Assembly (NCBI GenBank): GCA_035527895.1
Contig: DATKZQ010000206.1
Coordinates: forward strand, 1 to 59,862
Origin: JADFWK01 sp035527895
Lineage (GTDB): Bacteria; Desulfobacterota; DSM-4660; Desulfatiglandales; B25-G16
Length of the DNA stretch: 59,862 nt
Direction of reading: 5' to 3'
The position numbers and the translations under genes are program-made. The stretch's first letter is position 1. Every line of letters starts with the position of its first letter. The notes below the pieces were generated by a model. The model searched no databases. It was not told the DNA's origin and saw only the letters and a list, made by a program, of their open reading frames with translations. This document shows positions 1 to 8,821 of this stretch, in pieces.

Positions 1-160
1 CTCACATCTCAGTTCTCCTTACTCATGCCTTATGAGCCAGGTCTGGGCCAGGGACAGAGTCAAAAAAAGACATCTCCATACTCAGCAGAGCGTTTCTTTC
101 ATGTATAACCCTGAAGCGAAGCGTCGGGGTCATGTGCTAAAATGACATTGCATGTTGCCT

Positions 161-309
161 GTCATTGCGAGGAGTCCTTCCGCTTTGCTCAGGATTAACC
201 AGCCTCAGGCGGGTAAACTCCACGATGAAACAATCTCAATGGAATTCTATTGTGTGAGAGATTGCTTCGCTTCGCCCCGCCTGCCGTCCGGCGGGCAGGT
301 CGCAATGAC
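161..309. repeat. MITE-like interspersed repeat with 10-bp terminal inverted repeats
   Basis: The segment begins GTCATTGCGA and ends with its exact reverse complement TCGCAATGAC, giving perfect 10-bp terminal inverted repeats around about 149 bp. Inside are the phrases CTTTGCTCAGGAT and GATTGCTTCGC. A second, partial copy with the same left end lies at 59740-59797. Elements of this appearance are common non-coding dispersed repeats in bacterial genomes. A 103-codon open frame across it has no protein-like character and is not called. Confidence 0.75.
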
Positions 310-487
310 TTCCTATACTGCGAGCATATTTAGGAATCGTCCTACTAGGAACTTTATTTTCAGCAAAACAAGTAGTATTAAGAACTTGTCGCCCAATAGT
401 GAAACGGTCGGATCTGGCTGGATTTTTGAAGCAAGGAGATTTTCTTTAAGGAGGATTAAATAAGACGAACCTATCGTGGAGGAGGAT

Positions 488-910
488 ATGGACAGAGATC
501 AAATGGTGGGGATAATTCGGAGAAGATTAAATCTTGAGGACCAAGACTGGTCGATCATCGAAAACAATCCCAAGTTCCAGCAACTCTTTGAAAACGCCGT
601 TGAGGCATCCAAGTATCGGTTGGTCGCCGAAGTGATCGAGTCCGAGGGGTGTCATTCGGGACATATCGTTGGCCAAAAGCTTGTTTTTGATAACACGGGA
701 AATCTCCTTACCAAAGAAAACCCCAATCGGGTCTGCGCATTTTTGATGCCCAACTTGACGGTTTTAATCAATGCCTTCTTTGAAAACCTCATGAATGGCA
801 GGAATCCCAATGAGGTGATGTTCAACACAACCGGATGTTTTGATACAGGCCCGAGTTGTGGTGGGTGGGGGCATGTGGTTGTTAGAATGACCGCGGAATT
901 GAAGACCTGA
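488..910 (+). CDS. TIGR04076-like small protein with Cys-Gly-His motif
   Basis: A protein of about 140 residues. The centre carries EGCHSGHIVGQKLVFDN and the C-terminal part a CFDTGPSCGGWG stretch followed by VVVRM. This resembles the TIGR04076 family pattern (G-C-x2-GH-x2-G near the middle, Cys-containing end, then a short hydrophobic strand), whose function is unknown. Cys and His residues could bind metal, but that is inference. ATG 488 is preferred because GGAGGAGG lies just upstream; a GTG at 476 in the same frame is the alternative. It stands alone on the plus strand, so neighbours give no hint of function. Confidence 0.6.
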   Translation: MDRDQMVGIIRRRLNLEDQDWSIIENNPKFQQLFENAVEASKYRLVAEVIESEGCHSGHIVGQKLVFDNTGNLLTKENPNRVCAFLMPNLTVLINAFFENLMNGRNPNEVMFNTTGCFDTGPSCGGWGHVVVRMTAELKT

Positions 911-1048
911 TTAAAGAGGTTTGATTCTTACAGGTTCATGGGGTGGTTAGGCTCGTTACCAGGCTGTGTTGCCAAAAGAATGATTTGATCCAAGGAGCAG
1001 GTCCCTTGGCAGTTGATTTGTGCCAGGTGATCTGGTGGGGTATGAAGC

Positions 1049-1321
1049 CTATTTGCTTTTCCTGATAATGGAGAGTAACTGTCGGGTTTCAGCCCTCCAT
1101 TCATCCAGCTGTGAACCTCGGGTGATTATCTTCGTGATTATCTTTAGCGAATCGGAAAGAGAGGTAACATAGGATTCTTTTACACTGAGCGAGAACCCTT
1201 TACTCACATAGTCCTTTAATGCGCTAAAGATGCTTTCAATGAGTAAATCGTCTTCAATGGGTATGTCTAGAGTAAAGACCCTCGTGTTGACCGACACCAT
1301 TACTTCTCTTGCTTCCTTCAT
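1049..1321 (-). CDS. Small hypothetical protein
   Basis: A protein of about 90 residues that I do not recognise. It alternates hydrophobic strands (VMVSVNTRVFTLDIPI) with a helix-rich, Ser/Lys-rich second half and has no cysteines, membrane span or signal peptide. The start at 1321 is chosen because a GAGGAAT Shine-Dalgarno-like sequence precedes it at good spacing; an upstream ATG at 1369 lacks one. It is flanked by unrelated plus-strand genes. It may be a real orphan gene or a chance frame. Confidence 0.35.
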   Translation of the reverse strand: MKEAREVMVSVNTRVFTLDIPIEDDLLIESIFSALKDYVSKGFSLSVKESYVTSLSDSLKIITKIITRGSQLDEWRAETRQLLSIIRKSK

Positions 1322-1790
1322 ATCGGCATTCCTCTGTTTTGGTGAGTATCGTGCGATAAGGAAGTTCATACAAGAAAAATCGCAGGTACGTAACTTCGCT
1401 CTGTCAAGGCAAAATTCCGCCCCTCATCAGTCGAGTTGAGACTAGAGGTTTCTGTTTGCACCCGATCGGACTCAGTTCCCCAGTTACCAACCTCTAATAT
1501 CACAAAATCTTCGATTTGTCAAAAATTCGAAAGAGTTACGGATTTCGGATCTTTGCAGGGAAAAGAACGGCTCTCCAGAATTTTTCCGAGCCTGGTTTAT
1601 GCCAGCCAGTGACTTTGGGTGGAGCAAAACTCCCTGCTTTATTTTTTGCTCATCACGTAGTATGAAAGACTGGCCTTCCTCCCTCGGAGAGGGAACACAG
1701 TCTGACCTCTACAGGGTGGTAGGAGCTCGGTTACATAAGTTATAGCCATATTACCCAAGAATATGTCCTTCTGTTGGCGAGGCATTGCAT
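1322..1790. other. Intergenic stretch without a supportable gene
   Basis: No frame here looks protein-coding. The only visible structures are a short hairpin TCCCTC-GGA-GAGGGA at about 1680-1694 and a distant inverted repeat AGAGGTT/AACCTCT at about 1445 and 1490. It presumably carries the promoter of the gene starting at 1791, but no convincing -35/-10 pair was found. Confidence 0.4.
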
Positions 1791-2288
1791 ATGGTGATAC
1801 CGGAATTCAAATCACACGAGACAGTCAACAAATTGTGGTGGCTTCACGACTCGTTCTGGCACGCAGCAGTTATCAGGGAATTGGGGCCTGAGCAGGCAAA
1901 CAGGCTCAACCTTGCGGTAACGGAGAGAGTCTTTCGGATGCTCACCCTCACGTTGCTTCGAGAGAAGACCATTAAGAGGCCGCGCTCCATTCAAGAACTG
2001 ATGTCAGTCTTTAGAACGGTCTGGAACAATGCCTTTTTTGACGACCTTTATGTAAACGAGCCGATTACCTATGAGGGGGATACGGCAATTTGGACGGGAA
2101 GCAGATGTCATGCGTATGACTCTCTCAGCAAGGCAAACATGTTGGATAGGTATGAATGCGGGTGCCCGGCACTCAGAAATGGAGTTATGAAGGCATTGCG
2201 TCTCAAGCCAATTCACGGGATCAAGGAGAGCCTTGTCAAGGGCGACGGCAGATGCGTTATTGCGATAACCTTTTCCGCCGCTAGCTAA
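1791..2288 (+). CDS. DUF6125 / ATC-hydrolase-like protein (function unknown)
   Basis: A protein of about 165 residues with no membrane span or signal peptide. The N-terminal half has W-x2-HDSFWHAAVIRELG followed by a helix, and the C-terminal half has RYECGCPALRNGVMKAL and then a Gly-Asp-x2-Cys strand (KGDGRCVIAITF). The layout of a Trp/His helix, a Cys-x-Cys loop and a terminal Gly-Asp-x2-Cys strand recalls the L-2-amino-thiazoline-4-carboxylate hydrolase-like and DUF6125 families. I infer this from motif shape alone. The start is the ATG at 1791 with GAGG 8 bp upstream; a TTG two codons earlier is possible. No operon partner is visible. Confidence 0.5.
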   Translation: MVIPEFKSHETVNKLWWLHDSFWHAAVIRELGPEQANRLNLAVTERVFRMLTLTLLREKTIKRPRSIQELMSVFRTVWNNAFFDDLYVNEPITYEGDTAIWTGSRCHAYDSLSKANMLDRYECGCPALRNGVMKALRLKPIHGIKESLVKGDGRCVIAITFSAAS

Positions 2289-2337
2289 CTGTGTCCACAG
2301 CCCCTGTCTGGCGCCATAAACAGACGCTCGTTATACC

Positions 2338-2808
2338 CTAATTGTTCTCGGCAATTAAGGAATCGAAAGTCACCGGCTTTATGGGTGGTCTTACGGAGAG
2401 AAGAGGTATCTCTTTTGAAGGCTTCCTGGTATATGCCGAAATAATATCATACAAGATAGGACCGCAGGTCCTTCCCTGACAGCGCCCCATGCCTGTTCTC
2501 GTAACCTGTTTGATAGCTCCTGGTGTGTGGTACCCTTCTCGAATTGCATTCCTTATCTCACCCATGGTTACATCTTCACACCGGCAGATAACGGTTTCGT
2601 CGGGGATCTGGTAAATAGCCTTATCCGGGATCCTGTAAAAGCTATTGAAATAGGCCCCAAAGTTGAGATGATGCCTTCGTAAAAGCGAGTTTTCCCTCGA
2701 TCTTGATTTTTTTGACGATCGCTTCTTTATGAGTGACGGTAGCCCCAGGTTATCAACATTTCGTCTTCTTGGGGGAATAGTATCATATTCTTTTTCATAT
2801 TGTAACAC
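2338..2808 (-). CDS. BFD-type [2Fe-2S] protein, possible C-terminal fragment of an FAD oxidoreductase
   Basis: The C-terminal 80 residues are a clear BFD-like [2Fe-2S] domain: VICRCEDVT, then GMGRCQGRTCG, supplying the four cysteines in Cys-x-Cys...Cys-x4-Cys order, followed by the RPPIKPV tail. This tail normally closes the FAD subunit of HcnB/OoxA-type amino-acid or opine dehydrogenases. Here the FAD and NAD domains are absent, and the first 50 residues are Arg/Lys/Ser-rich with no family likeness. The only start (GTG 2808) has no Shine-Dalgarno sequence. It may be a free-standing electron-transfer protein, but a decayed C-terminal fragment is at least as likely. Confidence 0.6.
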   Translation of the reverse strand: MLQYEKEYDTIPPRRRNVDNLGLPSLIKKRSSKKSRSRENSLLRRHHLNFGAYFNSFYRIPDKAIYQIPDETVICRCEDVTMGEIRNAIREGYHTPGAIKQVTRTGMGRCQGRTCGPILYDIISAYTRKPSKEIPLLSVRPPIKPVTFDSLIAENN

Positions 2809-2946
2809 GAGCTGTGAGATACGACCGGTGTAAAGTCAAGGCATGCTTTTAGTAAGAGCAGGTGAATTTCCTGGCAAGAAGAATTAAGAAATGCGTGAAA
2901 TCAATGCCGTTCCTTCGTTCAAGCCTAAAGATTCATGGAGGTGAAG

Positions 2947-3393
2947 TCAGGCTCCAGGAGCCCGGCTGCCGGGAGCAGCGGAACCGAGGCTTTGTAAGAA
3001 GAATTTGAGGATATCTTTCCAGGTGACGATACCCACGAGCCATTTGTCTTCGGCAAGTACGGGCAGGCAAGAGATGGAGTGTTTCATCAACAACGTGGCT
3101 GCATCCTTCACCGTGGTCGTAGGCGAGGCTGAGATAAGCTTGCGGCTCATTATTTGATGAGCCTTTTTGTTCAAGGTATGCAGATCTCTCTTTTGCTCCG
3201 AGGCGGTATTCAGGTAAGGGCTCAACTGCTTGAGCAGATCCCTGTCCGAGATAACACCGACAACTTCGTGCTCTTCGGAAAGGACCAGGAGATGATGAAA
3301 GTGAACTTTTTCGAATATTTTTCGAATGGCCGCAAGGGTATCGTCCATTCCGATCGTAGCAACCTGCGTAGTCATTATCTCCTCAAGTTTCAT
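2947..3393 (-). CDS. CBS-domain pair protein
   Basis: A protein of about 148 residues made of two CBS motifs, roughly residues 1-60 (IMTTQVATIGMDDTL...VVGVISDRDLL) and 80-140 (IMSRKLISASPTTTV...LVGIVTWKDIL). CBS pairs bind adenine nucleotides and commonly act as energy-state sensors, but no effector domain is fused here, so the target is unknown. The ATG at 3393 is preferred over 3441 because AGGAAGG precedes it and translation there begins directly with the domain. The last ten residues are Ala/Pro/Gly-rich. It is monocistronic as far as can be seen. Confidence 0.85.
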   Translation of the reverse strand: MKLEEIMTTQVATIGMDDTLAAIRKIFEKVHFHHLLVLSEEHEVVGVISDRDLLKQLSPYLNTASEQKRDLHTLNKKAHQIMSRKLISASPTTTVKDAATLLMKHSISCLPVLAEDKWLVGIVTWKDILKFFLQSLGSAAPGSRAPGA

Positions 3394-3662
3394 GGCCTTC
3401 CTCGCTGCTCTTCCTTGATCCCCATAGATACCAGTGCTCATTGTTATAGAATCTATTCTTATATCGGCCGCATCATGTGATTTCTTGAGGATGGATAAAG
3501 AAGAATTGCTCCTCTGGTTCGGTTATGGTAGGAGTCACTCATACTTAAACCGTTGGGCGGCGAGGGTTGGCAGTATAGCCAGATCACGGAAAAGAGGGAT
3601 TGAGATCGAGAAAAAGGTAAGGCTGGCGCGGGGTGCTGGGATGGATCTAGAAAAGGGATCAC

Positions 3663-3911
3663 ATGGACTATATCACCTGTAATGCCAAGAAAAACAGGCC
3701 CAGGGTCAATGTGGCAGTGTGTGCGAAGTGCAGGCGAAAGAAGGGTTGCCCCGATTACGGGAATTATATTCAATTTCCCCTCTTTCCCGAGTTATTTCAA
3801 AAAACTATCATGACTCCAGATGGCATGAGAAGAATGAGCAAACTAAAAAAGATAAGATCCGAACCACCAGAGATTTTGGATAAACCTTTGCAGCTGGCCT
3901 TAGATCTGTGA
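3663..3911 (+). CDS. Small cysteine-rich hypothetical protein
   Basis: An 82-residue protein with a Cys-rich N-terminal third (CAKCRRKKGCPDY) resembling a compact zinc-binding or knuckle motif, then a PLFPELF segment and a basic, Leu-rich tail. AGGGA at 3654-3658 precedes the ATG. I recall similar short Cys/Arg/Lys proteins in deltaproteobacterial genomes, but their function is unknown to me. The tail is close to the 3' end of the convergent nnr gene. Confidence 0.5.
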   Translation: MDYITCNAKKNRPRVNVAVCAKCRRKKGCPDYGNYIQFPLFPELFQKTIMTPDGMRRMSKLKKIRSEPPEILDKPLQLALDL

Positions 3912-3975
3912 TCGAGTGAAGCGCCGCTGGAGGCGGAGTTCCAGTAACATAATCCTTGTGAACACCCTGCGGGCG

Positions 3976-5550
3976 TCAGATCGTATAGATGCTTTCGTAT
4001 GCGTCCTGAATGATTTCTTCCAAATTTTCCCGGCAATAGCGAATCGCCTCAGGCAGATAGTCCATGATATCACCGGCTATGACCCCGTCTGCGCCGATGT
4101 CTCTCATGGCAAGGTCTCCGGCCGTACCGTGGATAAATGCACCCATCCGTGCGCTCTCTCCGGCTGAAAATCCCAGGCCGAACATAGCCGCAATGGTGCC
4201 TGCAAGCACATCTCCGCTGCCCGCGGTTGCCATCCCCGGGTTTCCGCTCATATTGATGAAGATGCGCTCTTCCGGATAACCGATGAGCGTGTGTGCTCCC
4301 TTCAGTATGATAAAGGCGTCTAAGTCTTTACACGTCCTCGACAAGAGGGGAATTTTATTCCTATGGATCTCTTGAATGTCTGCTTGTATGATCCGCGACA
4401 TCTCGCCAAGGTGAGGGGTCAGGATTGTCGCCTCTTTTCTCTTTCTGATTATGTCGATATCCCTGGAGATGGCGGTAATCCCGTCACCATCTATCACCAG
4501 GGGTTTTTCGATCTGTAATGTGAGCTCCCGCACCAGCTGCTGCGTTTCTTCGTGTAAAGATAATCCCGGCCCCACAACGACCATATCAACGCCTTCTGAA
4601 AATTCCAAAAGTTCATCCTTTGCCTTTACTGAAATGCTTCCCCTGTCCGTTTCCTGCTGTGGCACAAAGACGATTTCACTTCCCTTTGTCGCCAGGAAAT
4701 TCGTTATTGACCCCGGTGAGGCCAGATAGGAAAGCCCTCCCCCTGCCCTCAGAAAGGAGAGTGCGGAAAAGTATGGGGCCCCCAGGTAGTTTGAAGAGCC
4801 TGCAATAAAGAGGGCCTTGCCGTAACTGCCCTTGTGGGTATCTTTGCCTCTTTCAGGAATCGGCAGGGGATCATTCGTCTCAACTGTAATGGTGTCGGCC
4901 TGGTAGTGGGAAGGGGGAAAGGAGATATGGGTGACGTACAGTTTGCCGCACAGGTCAAAGCCGGGGAAGAGGAGATTTCCCCGTTTTGGTAATCCAAATG
5001 TCACGGTATAGTCGGCCCTGATGCTGCATCCCATGATCTGGCCGGTGTCACCGTTTAGCCCAGAGGGTATATCAACGCTGAATACGGTTTTACGGTTTCG
5101 GTTGATCAACTCGATTATTTCTCTATAAAGGCCGTCCACCTCCCTGGTAAGTCCCGTACCGAATATTGCATCAACAACTGCATCACAATGGGAGAGGGCA
5201 TGTTGAGCCTGCTGTGCTGAGGTGAGCCGGACAATCTCAATGGGCATGGTAGCAATCATCTCGAAATTGTCCTTGGCACAACCGGCAAGTTTCTCCTTAT
5301 CTCCCAAGAGAAATACCGTGACCTGTCCCCTGTTTGAGTGGAGCTTTCTGGCAACAACGAAACCGTCACCGCCATTATTGCCGATTCCGCAGAAGATGCT
5401 AAATCTCTTCCCCTCTATGCCGCATTCGGTCTGGATTACGAAGTATACTGCCTCGCCGGCATTTTCCATGAGAATCAGGTCGGGGATCTTGAATCCCTCA
5501 ATTGCCCCCCTGTCGAGATTTCTCATCTCTTCTACCGTTGATACCTTCAT
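3976..5550 (-). CDS. nnr: Bifunctional NAD(P)H-hydrate epimerase / ADP-dependent dehydratase
   Basis: This 524-residue protein repairs hydrated NAD(P)H. The N-terminal YjeF_N epimerase domain (about 1-215) interconverts R- and S-NAD(P)HX and shows GIGNNGGDGFVVARKL at 55-70. The C-terminal ribokinase-like dehydratase domain (about 235-515) uses ADP to restore NAD(P)H and shows GNPGMATAGSGDVLAG at about 436-451, the anion-hole and catalytic Asp motif. Length and domain order match the bacterial fused enzyme. The ATG at 5550 has GAGGTGAG upstream. It acts in the cytoplasm as a housekeeping metabolite-repair function and appears to be transcribed alone. Confidence 0.95.
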   Translation of the reverse strand: MKVSTVEEMRNLDRGAIEGFKIPDLILMENAGEAVYFVIQTECGIEGKRFSIFCGIGNNGGDGFVVARKLHSNRGQVTVFLLGDKEKLAGCAKDNFEMIATMPIEIVRLTSAQQAQHALSHCDAVVDAIFGTGLTREVDGLYREIIELINRNRKTVFSVDIPSGLNGDTGQIMGCSIRADYTVTFGLPKRGNLLFPGFDLCGKLYVTHISFPPSHYQADTITVETNDPLPIPERGKDTHKGSYGKALFIAGSSNYLGAPYFSALSFLRAGGGLSYLASPGSITNFLATKGSEIVFVPQQETDRGSISVKAKDELLEFSEGVDMVVVGPGLSLHEETQQLVRELTLQIEKPLVIDGDGITAISRDIDIIRKRKEATILTPHLGEMSRIIQADIQEIHRNKIPLLSRTCKDLDAFIILKGAHTLIGYPEERIFINMSGNPGMATAGSGDVLAGTIAAMFGLGFSAGESARMGAFIHGTAGDLAMRDIGADGVIAGDIMDYLPEAIRYCRENLEEIIQDAYESIYTI

Positions 5551-5858
5551 CTCTCACCTCTGCAAAAAGATTCCCTTACGAGACGGAACGGCAACCTGCC
5601 TCCGCAGGGTCACAGGTATGCACATTCATGGGCCCGGCCTTTTTTTAGGGACACGCTACCACTAAGGTATGTCCAAATCAATCCATTTTTGGCTGTTATG
5701 GCTAGCGGCAGGGTAATCGACGGCCATACGGCGGAGAAAAAGCCAACCAGAGAGGCTGCAGCGTTTCTTGCGGGAGTTTTGCTCCCCCAGGCTTTCAGGA
5801 GATCATGGCAATTTTCGAAAGGCCTGCCCGCCATCGCTCTCGGTTAGGCGAGCAGGCA
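5551..5858. other. Intergenic region with a dispersed-repeat copy
   Basis: Between the TSUP permease stop and the nnr start. A minus-strand frame of 74 codons (5610-5834) is Ala/Ser-rich and matches nothing I know. The right end holds a copy of the repeat described at 5802-5849. No promoter pair was convincing. Confidence 0.4.
5802..5849. repeat. Dispersed repeat B, copy 1
   Basis: A 48-bp segment (starting ATCATGGCAATTTTCGAAAG) aligns without gaps to 28821-28868, with 39 of 48 positions identical by eye. Both copies include TGCCCGCC and TCGCTCTCG. GCCTGC near 5822 and GCAGGC near 5852 can pair. It lies just beyond the stop codon of the permease gene. Confidence 0.6.
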
Positions 5859-6611
5859 TTAGATGATGTTCAAAAGCTTCAGGGACATGATAAGTATGGC
5901 GACAACAAGGATGGTTTTAATCAGCCTTTCTCCCTTTTTTACCGAGAACTTTGCAGACCACCAGGCGCCAAAGGCATTACCGGCCGCAAGAATCAATCCG
6001 AGCTTCAGGTCTACATTGTGCGTGAGAAAAAAAACGAACAGCGCAGGAATGGTATAGACGAAGATAATGAATACCTTGTGCATATTCACTTGGACGAGGT
6101 CGACTCTCATCAGATGGTAGAGCGCGGCCATAAACAGGAACCCGACACCGGCCTGGACGAATCCTCCATAAAATCCGAGGCCAAACATGGCGGGGTAGAT
6201 GAGCCAGCTCCGAGTTTGCTGCTTTTTGATCTCCTGATTCCCTTGATTCGGTCTTGGCAACAGAATGGAGATGATAATCCCAATCAGGATATAGGCCAAG
6301 ATCTTCTGGAAGAGCTCATCGCTGATCCTTGTGGCGATAATGGCCCCTGCTATGGCGCCCGGCAGGGTGAAAGCAGCCAACTGCAGGCTCACCTTAAATC
6401 TGTGGTGCTTCTCCTGCCTAAAGGATATGATTCCGGAGATATTCTGTATGAGCAGTGCGACACGGTTGGTTCCGTTGGCAAGGGAGCTATTCAAGCCCAA
6501 AAAGATGAGGGTGGGCAAGGTGATAGTGGAACCGCCACCGGCCATGACATTCATGAAACCGGCAATGGCGCCGACTCCAAAGAGAAGCACTATTTTCAAT
6601 GGTTCTTCCAT
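5859..6611 (-). CDS. TSUP-family (TauE/SafE-like) permease
   Basis: A protein of 250 residues with about eight hydrophobic segments and the paired glycine-rich motifs of the TSUP family: AIAGFMNVMAGGGSTITLPTL near the N-terminus and GFYGGFVQAGVGF near the middle. TSUP members export sulfite, sulfoacetate or other organosulfur or C2 anions across the inner membrane; the substrate here cannot be told. The ATG at 6611 is preferred over the TTG at 6635, because GGAAAGAA lies upstream and translation then starts before the first membrane segment. There is no obvious operon partner; the LysM gene lies upstream on the same strand, 231 bp away. Confidence 0.85.
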   Translation of the reverse strand: MEEPLKIVLLFGVGAIAGFMNVMAGGGSTITLPTLIFLGLNSSLANGTNRVALLIQNISGIISFRQEKHHRFKVSLQLAAFTLPGAIAGAIIATRISDELFQKILAYILIGIIISILLPRPNQGNQEIKKQQTRSWLIYPAMFGLGFYGGFVQAGVGFLFMAALYHLMRVDLVQVNMHKVFIIFVYTIPALFVFFLTHNVDLKLGLILAAGNAFGAWWSAKFSVKKGERLIKTILVVAILIMSLKLLNII

Positions 6612-6842
6612 TATCCGTGTTCTTTCCGGGCTCAATGACTAGGCCACGCTCGGAAACAGGGCGTAACAGAAAGGGCCCGTCATGATCATTCATAAGAATG
6701 AGAGCCAAGCGGCGCAACCAGGCATGACGGACCTCAATCCGGGCCCGGTGTACCTGCTGGGGCTCAAAAGCGGGTGGGAGGATAGAGGAAAGGTGTTGCC
6801 GTGTCAAGGCATAAGATCTATTCCGTCTTAATCTCTTGGGTC

Positions 6843-8600
6843 TTATTGCCCAAATCTGGTCAAGTCCAGCACATGATATCCCGATTTGTTCAGGAAGAAT
6901 ACCAACTCTTCGGCGATTCTTTTGTCGGTTGCCAGAATCATTTGACCTTCTCGATCTGCAAAGGTGATCCCTGAAAAGGAAATCATTATGTTCCTCGTCT
7001 CAGGTCTGGCTGCAACGGGAAAGCGATGTTCCTTTGATGCAAAAGGAATACCGAGAAAGTCCAGGACACGCGCGGTGATCCTACTCGGTACCCGTTCCCT
7101 TGAGAGGGGGAGAACGCGGATGCGGTGTTTACTTAACAGAGATACGATATGAGGTGAGAGCCCTCTGAAGTCTATGATGCAATCTTGGCCTTGCCTGTTG
7201 AAGAAGATGTCCGCCTTTATGATGACATTGAACCCCGAGTCCTCTCCCCGATAAAGGGGTATCTCTAACGTTTTTGAGAAGGGTTGCCCAGCTAGGTCCA
7301 GGAGGAGAGTGGTGAGAGGAAAATCCACGTTTTCCTTCATGGTTATTTCCTTGAGAACAGGTACCTCTTCACTCGCACTATCCGAACCCGAGAAATCGGG
7401 GTAATCAACTGCAATGATACCTAATCTCGCCAGGTAAGCCTTCACCACTCGGGGCGTCTGCTCCGATCGACTGCGAATGAAGCTGAGGGTAATAACCCTG
7501 TCAGGGATATCCCCTTTTCCTTTCTGGGGTATAATGGCCCAGTCACCGGCAATGGTGATACCCACATCCCCGGTTACCTTGAGGTAATCCCCCGATTTCA
7601 CAACCGTATGGTAGTTACACGCGGAGAGAATCTTGCCCGTTGCCGTTTTCAGGCTATCATCTTGAGCGAGATGAACGATTCGGTAATCCTCCCAGTCCGC
7701 CTCAATAAGCCGGCCGATATCCTCCGGGAGTTCGTTTCTTATGTCCACAATAATCCTTCGACCGCTGTTCAGGTTCAAAACGGGAAAGGAGTCGGCCTTC
7801 AAGTTGACCTGACCCCCTGACTTGAGGGGGATAAACTGCTCACCGCCATCAACCCATTCCTCACCCATCTGATTGAAGATGGATTTAAGCCCCTGCTTGA
7901 GGGTAAGAATTTCGGCAGTATCCTTCGTTTTTGCGGGTCGAGGTTTGCTTGGGGCAGCCGTTTCAGGTTGGGCCTTGATAGGCATTCTCACCATCTCCGG
8001 AGAATAGATGGGAAGCCTGATAACTTGGTTCGGAAAGATGAGATCGGGGTTTGTTAAGGCGGGATTAAATTTTTGCACGAGCTTTAAGTAATCTTCATAA
8101 ACGAAACCGGATGGCAGGTTGAACTTGTTCTTAATGATCTTCGTCAGACTATCGCCGGGTTTGACCACATAATTCTCAAGGTCCGCTTCATCTAAATCAA
8201 TCAACTCTTTTGCGGGTTCTTGATCGAGTTCTTTTCCCTCTTCGTATCCCTTAACGGATACAATATTGAGGGGAATCAGTATGGTTTCTCCGGGATGGAT
8301 CAGATCCAGATTGGTCAGAGAGGGGTTCAGGTTTTTTAGCGCAGCGTACAGCTCGGTGAAATCCGGTTTCTTGAGCAATCCCCTCTGTCGCATGATTTTC
8401 CAGATATAGTCCCCCTTCTCTACCTGGTAGCGCTCATAAACGACCTCCCTGCCCCCCGTCTTTTTGACGGTTGCCCGTTGGACCAACGAGATCGAAAATG
8501 TGTCCTTCTCCTCTCCGTCAACCCACGGTGCCGATACAAGCCACAGAGGGATCAGGAGGGCAAAAAGGACACCTATTCTTCTAAAAACCCTTTCTTTCAC
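6843..8600 (-). CDS. Secreted LysM-domain protein
   Basis: A 585-residue protein with an N-terminal signal peptide (basic start, hydrophobic FALLIPLWLVSA). Two LysM domains follow at about 55-110 (YQVEKGDYIWKIM...LIHPGETILIPL) and 143-200 (YVVKPGDSLTKII...LIFPNQVIRLPI), typical peptidoglycan-binding repeats. The remaining 380 residues form an alpha/beta region with no catalytic domain I can name. Likely periplasmic and cell-wall associated. The GTG start at 8600 is chosen because it directly precedes the signal peptide; its Shine-Dalgarno sequence is weak. It is divergent from smc, with a 221-bp shared upstream region. Confidence 0.8.
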   Translation of the reverse strand: MKERVFRRIGVLFALLIPLWLVSAPWVDGEEKDTFSISLVQRATVKKTGGREVVYERYQVEKGDYIWKIMRQRGLLKKPDFTELYAALKNLNPSLTNLDLIHPGETILIPLNIVSVKGYEEGKELDQEPAKELIDLDEADLENYVVKPGDSLTKIIKNKFNLPSGFVYEDYLKLVQKFNPALTNPDLIFPNQVIRLPIYSPEMVRMPIKAQPETAAPSKPRPAKTKDTAEILTLKQGLKSIFNQMGEEWVDGGEQFIPLKSGGQVNLKADSFPVLNLNSGRRIIVDIRNELPEDIGRLIEADWEDYRIVHLAQDDSLKTATGKILSACNYHTVVKSGDYLKVTGDVGITIAGDWAIIPQKGKGDIPDRVITLSFIRSRSEQTPRVVKAYLARLGIIAVDYPDFSGSDSASEEVPVLKEITMKENVDFPLTTLLLDLAGQPFSKTLEIPLYRGEDSGFNVIIKADIFFNRQGQDCIIDFRGLSPHIVSLLSKHRIRVLPLSRERVPSRITARVLDFLGIPFASKEHRFPVAARPETRNIMISFSGITFADREGQMILATDKRIAEELVFFLNKSGYHVLDLTRFGQ

Positions 8601-8748
8601 GAGCCTACTGCACCAGCCTCTTAGAGTAAGATAAACACTGCTATAGTAAAGGTTTAGTCGAAATCATGTCAAGATCTTTCGCATGAGGCCAGAATACACA
8701 ATATATTGCAGAATAATGGCGCAAAAATACACTATGTAGTATTTTTTC

Positions 8749-8777
8749 TTTACAGTTATCTTAATATCTGCTAGTAA
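8749..8777 (+). promoter_or_regulatory. Candidate sigma-70 promoter for smc
   Basis: TTTACA at 8749-8754 and TAGTAA at 8772-8777 with 17-bp spacing, about 45 bp before the smc ATG in an AT-rich divergent intergenic region. This is a pattern match only. Confidence 0.35.
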
Positions 8778-8821
8778 TTACAAATAGTAAGAAAAGTAAG
8801 GCGGAATGGAGACGATAGTGG

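Noticed and set aside
152..463. 103-codon plus-strand frame at the left edge
   Set aside because: It runs through the MITE-like repeat, has no Shine-Dalgarno sequence and no protein-like pattern.
5610..5834. 74-codon minus-strand frame upstream of nnr
   Set aside because: Low-complexity, begins in a dispersed repeat, no family likeness and no ribosome-binding site.
5805..6638. 277-codon plus-strand frame opposite the TSUP gene
   Set aside because: Composition rich in Asp, Gln, His and Gly, as expected of antisense of a membrane-protein gene; the minus strand is clearly coding.
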